Shown one piece after another: positions 7,895 to 14,303 of a stretch of DNA of 26,904 nucleotides. Source of the DNA: DATKFM01 sp046154965 (GTDB taxonomy: Bacteria > Pseudomonadota > Alphaproteobacteria > Dongiales > Dongiaceae); contig JBJXDY010000014.1 of NCBI GenBank assembly GCA_046154965.1, positions 1 to 26,904 of the forward strand, given 5' to 3'. The position numbers and the translations under genes are program-made. The notes under the pieces are model-generated. The model worked only from the letters and a program-made list of their open reading frames with translations. It did not search any database and was not told the origin of the DNA. The stretch's first letter is position 1; every line of letters starts with the position of its first letter.

Positions 7895-8257
7895 ATGTCG
7901 AAGCCGAAACAACTCTTCGCGCGGCGCTCAGAGCGCACGCGCAAGCAAATCCGGCGCAAGGCGATCGGCCGCGCGCGGCTCTCCGTGTTCCGGTCGAGCA
8001 AGCATATCTATGCCCAGATCATCGACGATACGAAGGGCACGACCCTCGCGGCCGCCTCCAGCGTCGACAAGGATCTGAAGGTGAAGCTGAAGTCAGGCGC
8101 GAACATCGATGCAGCCAAGGAAGTCGGCAAGCTGGTCGCTGAGCGCGCGGTGAAGGCCGGGATCAAGGACGTCGTCTTCGATCGCGGCGGTTATCTGTAT
8201 CATGGCCGGGTGAAAGCCCTGGCCGATGGCGCCCGCGAAGGCGGGCTCTCGTTCTAG
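7895..8257 (+). CDS. rplR: 50S ribosomal protein L18
   Basis: The 120-residue product is L18, which binds 5S rRNA in the central protuberance together with L5. The basic N-terminus with RRSERTRKQIRRKAIGRARL is followed by LSVFRSSKHIYAQIIDDTKG and the closing FDRGGYLYHGRVKALADGAR, all family features. Length is normal. The ribosome binding site AAGGAAGG lies within the end of rplF. rpsE follows after 13 bases. Confidence 0.97.
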   Translation: MSKPKQLFARRSERTRKQIRRKAIGRARLSVFRSSKHIYAQIIDDTKGTTLAAASSVDKDLKVKLKSGANIDAAKEVGKLVAERAVKAGIKDVVFDRGGYLYHGRVKALADGAREGGLSF

Positions 8258-8270
8258 AGGTTAGGGAAGC

Positions 8271-8846
8271 ATGGCCAAAGGACCCAGAGGTGAACGCCGC
8301 GAGCGTGATCGCGAGCGTCCGCGGGATCGTGACGAAGCGGAGCTGATCGAGAAGCTGGTCAGCATTAACCGCGTCGCCAAAGTCGTGAAGGGCGGCCGGC
8401 GCTTCGGATTCGCGGCGCTGGTTGTCGTCGGCGACGGCCGCGGCCGTGTCGGCCATGGCGCCGGCAAAGCCCGCGAAGTGCCGGAGGCGATCCGCAAGGC
8501 GACCGAACAGGCGAAACGCTCGATGATCCGCGTGCCGCTGCGCGAGGGCCGCACGCTCCATCACGATGTGCGCGGCCATTTCGGCGCCGGAAAGGTCGTG
8601 TTTCGCGTCGCCGAGCAGGGTACCGGCATCATCGCCGGCGGTCCGATCCGTGCCGTGTTCGAGGCGCTGGGAGTCCATGACGTGGTCGCCAAGTCCATCG
8701 GCACGTCCAACCCCCACAACATGGTCAAGGCGGCGTTCTCGGCCTTGACCAGCAGCAGCTCGCCCCGCTCGGTCGCGGCCCGCCGCGGCCGCAAGGTCAG
8801 CGACATTCTCGGCCGCCGCGGCGACGGCGCCGAGGCGACGGAGTAA
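8271..8846 (+). CDS. rpsE: 30S ribosomal protein S5
   Basis: The 191-residue product is S5, a fidelity protein at the mRNA entry pore. The conserved double-stranded RNA-binding-like domain begins with LIEKLVSINRVAKVVKGGRR and continues VVVGDGRGRVGHGAGKAREV; the second domain has TGIIAGGPIRAVFEALGVHD. It is longer than the 167-residue E. coli protein: about 20 highly charged Arg/Glu/Asp residues precede the core and a basic tail follows. Such N-terminal extensions are usual in alphaproteobacteria. rpmD follows after 5 bases. Confidence 0.97.
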   Translation: MAKGPRGERRERDRERPRDRDEAELIEKLVSINRVAKVVKGGRRFGFAALVVVGDGRGRVGHGAGKAREVPEAIRKATEQAKRSMIRVPLREGRTLHHDVRGHFGAGKVVFRVAEQGTGIIAGGPIRAVFEALGVHDVVAKSIGTSNPHNMVKAAFSALTSSSSPRSVAARRGRKVSDILGRRGDGAEATE

Positions 8847-8851
8847 GGATC

Positions 8852-9049
8852 ATGGCGGCAGCAAAGAAAGGTCGGGTCAAAGTCACCCAGATCGGCAGCC
8901 CGATTGGCCGCGAGAGCAGCCAGCGGGACACCTTGCGCGGCCTGGGCCTGGACAAGATCAACCGGTCCCGGGAACTCGAGGATACGCCGTCCGTGCGGGG
9001 CATGATCGACAAGGTCAGGCACCTGCTGCGGGTGGAATCTGTCGGCTGA
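8852..9049 (+). CDS. rpmD: 50S ribosomal protein L30
   Basis: The 65-residue product is L30. The family core is VKVTQIGSPIGRESSQRDTL followed by RGLGLDKINRSRELEDTPSV and RGMIDKVRHLLRV. L30 is a small globular protein on the solvent side of the large subunit. Compared with many versions it has a short extra N-terminus, MAAAKKGR. A GTAAGGAT site precedes the ATG. Its normal place between rpsE and rplO is kept; the gap to rplO is 52 bases. Confidence 0.95.
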   Translation: MAAAKKGRVKVTQIGSPIGRESSQRDTLRGLGLDKINRSRELEDTPSVRGMIDKVRHLLRVESVG

Positions 9050-9101
9050 CGACCTATCTAGATTAGAGACTGCCGGCGCCAGGCCGGGAAGGAAGCAGGG
9101 T

Positions 9102-9587
9102 ATGAAACTCAATCAGCTCTCCGACAATGCCGGATCCCGCAAATCTCGGATGCGCGTCGGGCGCGGCATCGGCTCCACCAAAGGCAAAACGGCAGGGCGC
9201 GGCGGCAAGGGCCAGACGGCTCGAACCGGCGTGCGCATCAAGGGCTTCGAAGGCGGCCAGATGCCCCTTCACATGCGCATGCCAAAGCGCGGCTTCAACA
9301 ACATCTTCCGCCTTGACCTGGTGGAGGTGAATATCGGCCGCCTGCAGACGGCGATCGACACCGGCAAGCTCGCTACGGGCGAAAAGATCGACGGCGCCGC
9401 GCTGGTGAAGGCCGGCGTGCTGCGCCGCGCGCGCGACGGTGTCCGCCTGCTCGGCAACGGTGAACTGAAGGCCAAGATCCAGATCGAGGTCGCCGGCGCT
9501 TCCAAGTCCGCTATCGCGGCGGTGGAGAAGGCGGGCGGTCAGGTCATTGTCAATAAGCCGGCGGTCGAAGAACCCGCCAAGGCGTAA
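9102..9587 (+). CDS. rplO: 50S ribosomal protein L15
   Basis: The 161-residue product is L15, a late large-subunit assembly protein. It opens MKLNQLSDNAGSRKSRMRVG and continues with the glycine- and lysine-rich GKTAGRGGKGQTARTG and FEGGQMPLHMRMPKRGF, which are diagnostic. The C-terminal globular part has VLRRARDGVRLLGNGELKAK. A GGAAGCAGGG site precedes the ATG. The last residues form a short Ala/Glu/Pro/Lys tail. secY follows after 15 bases, the normal order. Confidence 0.97.
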   Translation: MKLNQLSDNAGSRKSRMRVGRGIGSTKGKTAGRGGKGQTARTGVRIKGFEGGQMPLHMRMPKRGFNNIFRLDLVEVNIGRLQTAIDTGKLATGEKIDGAALVKAGVLRRARDGVRLLGNGELKAKIQIEVAGASKSAIAAVEKAGGQVIVNKPAVEEPAKA

Positions 9588-9602
9588 CCCAGGAAATCGC
9601 CC

Positions 9603-10931
9603 ATGGCGTCAGCAGCCGAGCAACTTGCCGCCACTATCAATTTCGGCGCCATCGGCAAGGCGACCGAGCTGCGCAAGCGTATCATTTTCACGCTGGGATG
9701 CCTGATTGTCTTCCGCCTCGGCACGTTCCTGCCGCTGCCCGGTGTCGATGTCGAGCAGATTGCGGCGCTCTTCCAACAGGCTTCCGGCGGCATTCTCGGC
9801 ATGCTCAACATGTTCGCGGGCGGAGCCGTTGAGCGCATGTCGATCTTCGCGCTCAGCATCATGCCCTATATCTCGGCATCGATCATCGTCCAGCTGATGT
9901 CGGGCATCTCACCGACGCTCGAGGCATTGAAGAAGGAAGGCCAGGCGGGCCGGCAGAAGCTGAATCAATACACCCGCTATCTGACCGTGCTTCTCGCGGT
10001 GTTCCAGTCTTTCGGCGTCGCCCGCGGCCTGCAGGGTATGGGCGTGGTGCTCAGCGATCCCTTCTGGTTCCATATCAGCACGGTCGTCATCCTGACCGCC
10101 GGCACGATGTTCCTGATGTGGCTTGGCGAGCAGATCACGGCCCGCGGCATCGGCAACGGCATCTCGCTGATCATCTTCTCAGGCATCGTTGCGAACTTGC
10201 CGATCTCGGCGGTCCAGACGCTCAATATGGGCGCCACCGGCTCTCTCGAGATGATCTGGATCATCGGCATCATCATTATGATCATTGCCGTCATCACGAC
10301 GATTGTCTTCTTCGAGCGCGCGCAACGCCGCCTGCTGGTGCAGTATCCGAAGCGCCAAGTCGGCCTGAAGATGTTCGGCGGCGAGAGCTCGCATTTGCCG
10401 CTGAAGCTCAACAGCTCCGGCGTCATTCCGCCGATCTTCGCCAGTTCGCTGCTGCTCCTGCCGCTGACCATCGTCGGATTCTCCGGCCAAACCGGTCCCG
10501 GCTTTCTGCAGGAAGTCTCGAACTATCTATCGCACGGCAGGCCGCTCTACATGCTGCTCTATGCCGGCTTGATCATCTTCTTTGCCTTCTTCTATACGGC
10601 GGTAGTGTTCAACCCTGCGGAGACCGCTGACAATCTCAAGAAGTACGGCGGCTTCATTCCGGGATACCGGCCCGGCAAACACACCGCCGACTATCTCGAT
10701 TATGTGCTGACGCGCCTGACCATGGTGGGTTCGCTGTATCTCGCGGCCGTGTGTCTGATCCCCGAGGCGCTGATTTCCTGGAAGTCGTTGCCGTTCTATT
10801 TCGGCGGCACCAGCCTGCTGATCGTCGTGTCCGTGACCATGGATACGGTGGCCCAGATCCACTCCCATCTGATCGCTCACCAGTACGAAGGCCTGATCAA
10901 GAAAGCCAAGCTCAAAGGCCGCCGCGGATGA
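9603..10931 (+). CDS. secY: Protein translocase channel subunit SecY
   Basis: The 442-residue product is the core channel of the SecYEG translocon in the inner membrane. Ten hydrophobic segments can be counted. TM1 is near residues 26-42, followed by the periplasmic LPLPGVDV and the plug region with GGILGMLNMFAGGAVERMSI. The cytoplasmic loops that bind SecA and ribosomes are visible: FERAQRRLLVQYPKRQVG from about residue 237 and AETADNLKKYGGFIPGYRPG from about residue 339. Length matches the family. The stop overlaps the adk start (ATGA), so adk is likely coupled. Confidence 0.98.
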   Translation: MASAAEQLAATINFGAIGKATELRKRIIFTLGCLIVFRLGTFLPLPGVDVEQIAALFQQASGGILGMLNMFAGGAVERMSIFALSIMPYISASIIVQLMSGISPTLEALKKEGQAGRQKLNQYTRYLTVLLAVFQSFGVARGLQGMGVVLSDPFWFHISTVVILTAGTMFLMWLGEQITARGIGNGISLIIFSGIVANLPISAVQTLNMGATGSLEMIWIIGIIIMIIAVITTIVFFERAQRRLLVQYPKRQVGLKMFGGESSHLPLKLNSSGVIPPIFASSLLLLPLTIVGFSGQTGPGFLQEVSNYLSHGRPLYMLLYAGLIIFFAFFYTAVVFNPAETADNLKKYGGFIPGYRPGKHTADYLDYVLTRLTMVGSLYLAAVCLIPEALISWKSLPFYFGGTSLLIVVSVTMDTVAQIHSHLIAHQYEGLIKKAKLKGRRG

Positions 10932-11578
10932 AGCTGATACTGCTGGGACCGCCCGGGGCCGGGAAGGGCACCCAGGCGAAGCGCTTGGAGGATTTGCGCG
11001 GCCTCCGGCAGCTATCGACAGGCGACATGCTAAGGGCCGCCGTGCAATCCGGCAGCGAAGTCGGCCGGGAAGCCGACAAGCTGATGAAGGCCGGGCAGCT
11101 GGTACCTGACTCCATTGTGATCAGGATGATTGCCGAGCGGGTCGATGGCCCGGATTGCGCCAAGGGCGTTATCCTTGATGGCTTTCCCCGCACCGTCGCC
11201 CAGGCCCGGGCCTTGGATGCCATGCTGGCCGAGCGGGGTACGCGCCTGGATGCCGTCATCGAGATGGCGGTCGACGACAAAGCCCTGGTCGACCGGATCT
11301 CCGGCCGCTTCACCTGTGCAAAATGCGGCGCCGTCTACCACGACTCCTTCAAGCAACCAAAAAAATCCGGGGTTTGTGAGGTTTGCGGCAGCACGGAGTT
11401 CAGGCGCCGCGCCGATGACAATGCGGCGACGGTTGGTGCGCGTCTTAAGGAGTATCATGAGAAAACGGCACCTATCCTGCCGTACTATAAGGGAAAAAAC
11501 ATACTTCGGCAGGTCGATGGCATGGCCTCGGTCGAAGAGGTGGCGCGGCAGATCGATGCCGTGTTGGCGGGGGTCTAA
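10928..11578 (+). CDS. adk: Adenylate kinase (zinc-LID type)
   Basis: The 216-residue cytoplasmic enzyme interconverts AMP + ATP and 2 ADP. The P-loop GPPGAGKG is at residues 7-14, the AMP-binding STGDMLR at 30-36, and DGFPRT at 84-89. The LID domain carries four cysteines, CAKC (130-133) and CEVC (150-153), so a structural zinc is expected; the E. coli enzyme lacks these cysteines. The frame stays open upstream inside secY, but the ATG at 10928 gives the family start MKLILLGPPG and overlaps the secY stop by four bases. secY-adk-rpsM is the usual alphaproteobacterial order. Confidence 0.97.
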   Translation: MKLILLGPPGAGKGTQAKRLEDLRGLRQLSTGDMLRAAVQSGSEVGREADKLMKAGQLVPDSIVIRMIAERVDGPDCAKGVILDGFPRTVAQARALDAMLAERGTRLDAVIEMAVDDKALVDRISGRFTCAKCGAVYHDSFKQPKKSGVCEVCGSTEFRRRADDNAATVGARLKEYHEKTAPILPYYKGKNILRQVDGMASVEEVARQIDAVLAGV

Positions 11579-11582
11579 ATGG

Positions 11583-11610
11583 TTGACTCGACAGGGAGCC
11601 TACCTATAAT
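11583..11610 (+). promoter_or_regulatory. Sigma-70-type promoter of the alpha operon
   Basis: TTGACT (11583-11588) and TATAAT (11605-11610) are separated by 16 bases: one mismatch to the -35 consensus and a perfect -10. It lies just after the adk stop and 74 bases ahead of the rpsM start, in the only intergenic gap between secY and rpsK large enough to hold one. Transcription would start near 11617. It is the best promoter match I found by eye in the window. Confidence 0.8.
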
Positions 11611-11620
11611 CCGCCGCCTT

Positions 11621-11646
11621 GGTCCGGTCGCGAGTCCGGGCCTTTT
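11621..11646 (+). terminator. Hairpin with short U-tract ahead of rpsM
   Basis: GGTCCGG (11621-11627) can pair with CCGGGCC (11636-11642), a 7-bp stem with one G-U pair and an 8-base loop, followed at once by TTTT. It could be a weak Rho-independent terminator of the secY-adk transcript. It would equally be the first structure in the leader made from the promoter at 11583-11610. The sequence does not decide between these roles. Confidence 0.45.
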
Positions 11647-11684
11647 CAGCATGCCTTCATCGAGAAATTAGAGGAGCTTACGGC

Positions 11685-12059
11685 GTGGCTCGTATAGCTG
11701 GCGTTAACATTCCCACGCAGAAGCGCGTTTTGATCGCGCTCACTTACATCCATGGCATCGGCCGGGCGAAGGCGGGGGAGATCTGCACCAAGGTCGGCAT
11801 TCCGTCCGAGCGGCGGGTGTCTCAGTTGACCGACGATGAGGTCGTGCGCATCCGTGAGGTCATCGACCGCGACTACCGGGTCGAAGGCGATCTGCGCCGC
11901 ATCGTGGCCATGAATATCAAGCGCCTGATGGACCTCGGCTGCTATCGCGGTCTGCGGCACCGTAAGGGAATGCCGGTGCGTGGCCAGCGCACGCGGACCA
12001 ATGCGCGCACGCGCAAGGGTCCGGTGAAGACCATTGCCGGCAAGAAAAAGACAGTCTGA
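11685..12059 (+). CDS. rpsM: 30S ribosomal protein S13 (GTG start)
   Basis: The 124-residue product is S13, which lies in the 30S head and contacts L5 and P-site tRNA. It carries ARIAGVNIPTQKRVLIALTY, the HhH-type segment GIGRAKAGEICTKVGI, and the basic end RGLRHRKGMPVRGQRTRTNA with RTRKGPVKTIAGKKK. The frame is open 66 bases further up, but the GTG at 11685 gives the exact family start and has GAGGAG (11671-11676) eight bases ahead. It is the first gene of the alpha operon; rpmJ and infA, found here in some bacteria, are absent. rpsK follows after 22 bases. Confidence 0.96.
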   Translation: MARIAGVNIPTQKRVLIALTYIHGIGRAKAGEICTKVGIPSERRVSQLTDDEVVRIREVIDRDYRVEGDLRRIVAMNIKRLMDLGCYRGLRHRKGMPVRGQRTRTNARTRKGPVKTIAGKKKTV

Positions 12060-12081
12060 CGCGATTTAGCAGGACAGGATC

Positions 12082-12474
12082 ATGGGAAAACCAGCAGCCG
12101 CGCGCCCCCGCCGCCGAGAGCGCAAGAACATCACGTCAGGCGTTGCGCATGTGAACGCCAGCTTCAACAACACAGTTGTCACGATCACCGACGCCCAGGG
12201 CAATACGATCGCCTGGTCGTCGTCGGGCAGCCAGGGCTTCAAGGGCTCGCGCAAATCGACGCCCTACGCGGCCCAGGTCGCGGCCGATAACGCCGCCCGC
12301 AAAGCGATGGAACATGGCGTGAAGACGCTGGAAGTCGAAGTGAAGGGTCCGGGTTCCGGCCGCGAGTCGGCGCTGCGGGCTTTGCAGGCCGCCGGATTCA
12401 CGATCACGTCGATCCGCGACGTGACGCCGATCCCGCACAATGGCTGCCGCCCGCCGAAGCGGCGGCGCGTCTAA
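12082..12474 (+). CDS. rpsK: 30S ribosomal protein S11
   Basis: The 130-residue product is S11, part of the 30S platform near the mRNA exit and Shine-Dalgarno helix. After a basic N-terminus it reads ITSGVAHVNASFNNTVVTIT, then AWSSSGSQGFKGSRKSTPYA and the end RDVTPIPHNGCRPPKRRRV, all diagnostic. An AGGACAGGAT site precedes the ATG. rpsD, next in many gammaproteobacteria, is missing; the next gene is rpoA after an unusually long, structured gap of 142 bases. Confidence 0.97.
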   Translation: MGKPAAARPRRRERKNITSGVAHVNASFNNTVVTITDAQGNTIAWSSSGSQGFKGSRKSTPYAAQVAADNAARKAMEHGVKTLEVEVKGPGSGRESALRALQAAGFTITSIRDVTPIPHNGCRPPKRRRV

Positions 12475-12616
12475 GGGTTTCGCCCGCCGCCCCGTGACCG
12501 GCGGCAGAGGCGTTGAAGGCCGGCGCGATGCCCCAATGGTCGGCGGTGCGCCGGATAAGAGATGACCAGCATGGAACCGGGGTCCGCCCGTTCCCCTAGG
12601 TGATGAGGTCGAAGTC
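12475..12616 (+). promoter_or_regulatory. Structured rpsK-rpoA spacer
   Basis: This 142-base gap has three potential stems: GCCGCC (12486-12491) with GGCGGC (12500-12505); CCGGCGC (12520-12526) with GCGCCGG (12548-12554) around a 21-base loop; and GGGG (12579-12582) with CCCC (12593-12596). None is followed by a T-tract, so they do not look like simple terminators. A 13-codon frame (12562-12603) lies close to the rpoA start. I saw no convincing -35/-10 pair. A regulatory leader is possible but unproven. Confidence 0.35.
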
Positions 12617-13633
12617 GTGATTCAGAAAAATTGGACCGAGTTGATCAAGCCGAACAAGCTGAACGTCGAAAGCGGCGCGGACCCGAAGCGGTTCGCGACC
12701 ATCGTCGCCGAGCCGCTGGAACGCGGATTCGGCCTGACGCTCGGCAACGCGATCCGGCGCGTGCTGATGTCCTCGCTGCAGGGTGCGGCGATCACGTCGG
12801 TGCATATCGACGGCGTGCTGCATGAATTCTCGTCGATCTCCGGGGTGCGCGAGGATGTGACCGATATCATCCTCAACATCAAGGCGATCGCGCTGCGCAT
12901 GGGCGGCGAAGGCCCGAAGCGCATGCGGCTGCGCGCCGAAGGCCCGGGCGAAGTGACCGCCGGCCGCATCGAGACCGGCCATGACATCGAGATCCTCAAT
13001 CCGGATCTCGTGCTGTGCACCCTCGACAAGGGCGCGAAGCTGAACATGGAATTCACGGTCACCAACGGCAAAGGCTATGTGCCGGCGTCGCAGAACCGTC
13101 CTGACGACGCGCCGATCGGCCTGATCCCCGTCGACTCCCTGTACAGCCCGGTGCGCCGCGTCTCCTACAAGGTGGACAACAGCCGCGTCGGTCAGGTCAC
13201 CGACTATGACAAGCTGTCGATGCAGGTCGAGACCAACGGCGCCGTGACGCCGGAGGATGCCGTGGCCCTGGCTGCGCGCATCCTGCAGGACCAGCTGCAG
13301 CTCTTCATCAACTTCGAGGAGCCGAAGGCCGTTTCCGCCGAGGACAAGGGCGCGGACCTGCCGTTCAACAAGAATCTGCTGCGCAAGGTCGATGAGCTCG
13401 AGCTCTCGGTCCGCTCGGCGAACTGCCTGAAGAATGACAACATCGTCTACATCGGCGATCTCGTGCAGAAGACCGAGGCGGAAATGCTGCGCACGCCGAA
13501 TTTCGGCCGCAAGTCGCTCAACGAGATCAAGGAAGTCCTGGCCCAGATGGGACTCCATCTCGGCATGGAAATCCCCGGCTGGCCGCCGGAGAACATCGAA
13601 GACTTGGCGAAGCGGCTCGACGAGCCCTATTGA
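12617..13633 (+). CDS. rpoA: RNA polymerase alpha subunit (GTG start)
   Basis: The 338-residue product nucleates RNA polymerase assembly and binds activators and promoter UP elements. The N-terminal dimerisation domain has EPLERGFGLTLGNAIRRVLM and SSLQGAAITSVHIDGVLHEF. The C-terminal domain starts near residue 253 with VDELELSVRSANCLKNDNI and includes PNFGRKSLNEIKEVLAQMGL; R266 corresponds to the DNA-contacting R265 of E. coli. The start is GTG at 12617, giving the conserved MIQKNWTELIKP, with a GAGGTCGAAG region ahead. It is set off from both rpsK and rplQ by structured spacers. Confidence 0.97.
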   Translation: MIQKNWTELIKPNKLNVESGADPKRFATIVAEPLERGFGLTLGNAIRRVLMSSLQGAAITSVHIDGVLHEFSSISGVREDVTDIILNIKAIALRMGGEGPKRMRLRAEGPGEVTAGRIETGHDIEILNPDLVLCTLDKGAKLNMEFTVTNGKGYVPASQNRPDDAPIGLIPVDSLYSPVRRVSYKVDNSRVGQVTDYDKLSMQVETNGAVTPEDAVALAARILQDQLQLFINFEEPKAVSAEDKGADLPFNKNLLRKVDELELSVRSANCLKNDNIVYIGDLVQKTEAEMLRTPNFGRKSLNEIKEVLAQMGLHLGMEIPGWPPENIEDLAKRLDEPY

Positions 13634-13652
13634 TCGCCTGAGTTTGAACTAT

Positions 13653-13735
13653 CGGGCATGAGGCCCGGCCCCGGCGTTTCCCCGACCCTAGCGGTCGCGG
13701 CGGCGGGATGCGCAATCGGCTTCGCGCGCGAAGCC
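13653..13735 (+). promoter_or_regulatory. Two hairpins in the rpoA-rplQ spacer
   Basis: The 124-base spacer holds a small stem, CGGGC (13653-13657) with GCCCG (13663-13667), and a perfect 18-base palindrome at 13718-13735 that folds as a 7-bp stem GGCTTCG/CGAAGCC with a CGCG loop. The palindrome ends 22 bases before the rplQ ATG, just ahead of the AAGAGGAG ribosome binding site. No T-tract follows, so it is not a standard terminator. It could affect mRNA processing or rplQ translation; this is inference. Confidence 0.4.
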
Positions 13736-13757
13736 CGGAGAAGAGGAGACGGTCACT

Positions 13758-14177
13758 ATGCGACATGGTCTACGCGGTCGTAAATTTAGCCGGACACGGG
13801 CCCATCGCCGCGCCCTGTTCGCCAATCTGGCGGCATCGCTGATCACCTACGAGCAGATCAAGACCACGCTGCCGAAGGCGAAGGACCTACGGCCGATCGT
13901 CGAAAAACTCATCACTCTGGGCAAGCGCGGCGATCTCCATGCCCGCCGGCAAGCCCATGCGGTGCTGCGTAACGACGAGGTGGTGAAGAAGCTGTTCGAC
14001 GCGATCGCCAAGCGCTACGCCGCGCGGCAGGGCGGCTATACCCGGGTCCTCAAGGCGGGTTACCGCTATGGCGACATGGCGCCGATGGGGGTGATCGAGC
14101 TGATCGACCGCGACCCTGCGGCCAAGCCAAAGGCGGCAAAGTCGGGCGAAGCCGAGGGCGACGGCGCCGCGGCCTGA
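13758..14177 (+). CDS. rplQ: 50S ribosomal protein L17
   Basis: The 139-residue product is L17, placed near the exit tunnel. It opens MRHGLRGRKFSRTRAHRRAL and continues FANLAASLITYEQIKTTLPK and AKDLRPIVEKLITLGKRGDL, all family hallmarks, then GGYTRVLKAGYRYGDMAPM. A 20-residue Lys/Ala/Glu-rich tail follows the conserved core, a common addition. AAGAGGAG ahead of the ATG is a strong ribosome binding site. It is the last gene of the ribosomal block and is followed by a strong terminator. Confidence 0.97.
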   Translation: MRHGLRGRKFSRTRAHRRALFANLAASLITYEQIKTTLPKAKDLRPIVEKLITLGKRGDLHARRQAHAVLRNDEVVKKLFDAIAKRYAARQGGYTRVLKAGYRYGDMAPMGVIELIDRDPAAKPKAAKSGEAEGDGAAA

Positions 14178-14203
14178 CGCGTTGATCGCGGTACAAGCAT
14201 TGG

Positions 14204-14237
14204 AAAGGGCGGTCCAGCGGGCCGCCCTTTCTTGTTT
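14204..14237 (+). terminator. Rho-independent terminator after rplQ
   Basis: AAAGGGCGG (14204-14212) pairs with CCGCCCTTT (14222-14230), extended inward by one G-U and two G-C pairs to a 3-base loop, giving a 12-bp stem. It is followed by CTTGTTT. It lies 27 bases after the rplQ stop, where the alpha operon is expected to end. The A-tract on the left side could let it work in both directions. Confidence 0.9.
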
Positions 14238-14303
14238 CAGACCCCGGGGCCTTGGCGCTAGGATCATCCGCGAATCGCTGAAAAGGAGCCGACGGAGCAG
14301 GCC

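Noticed and set aside
9057..9062. TCTAGA-containing AT-rich patch between rpmD and rplO as a promoter
   Set aside because: It lacks a -10/-35 arrangement, and the 52-base gap in a continuous operon needs no promoter.
14242..14249. CCCCGGGG palindrome ahead of the protease gene
   Set aside because: An 8-base GC palindrome is expected by chance in DNA of this composition and has no paired element nearby.
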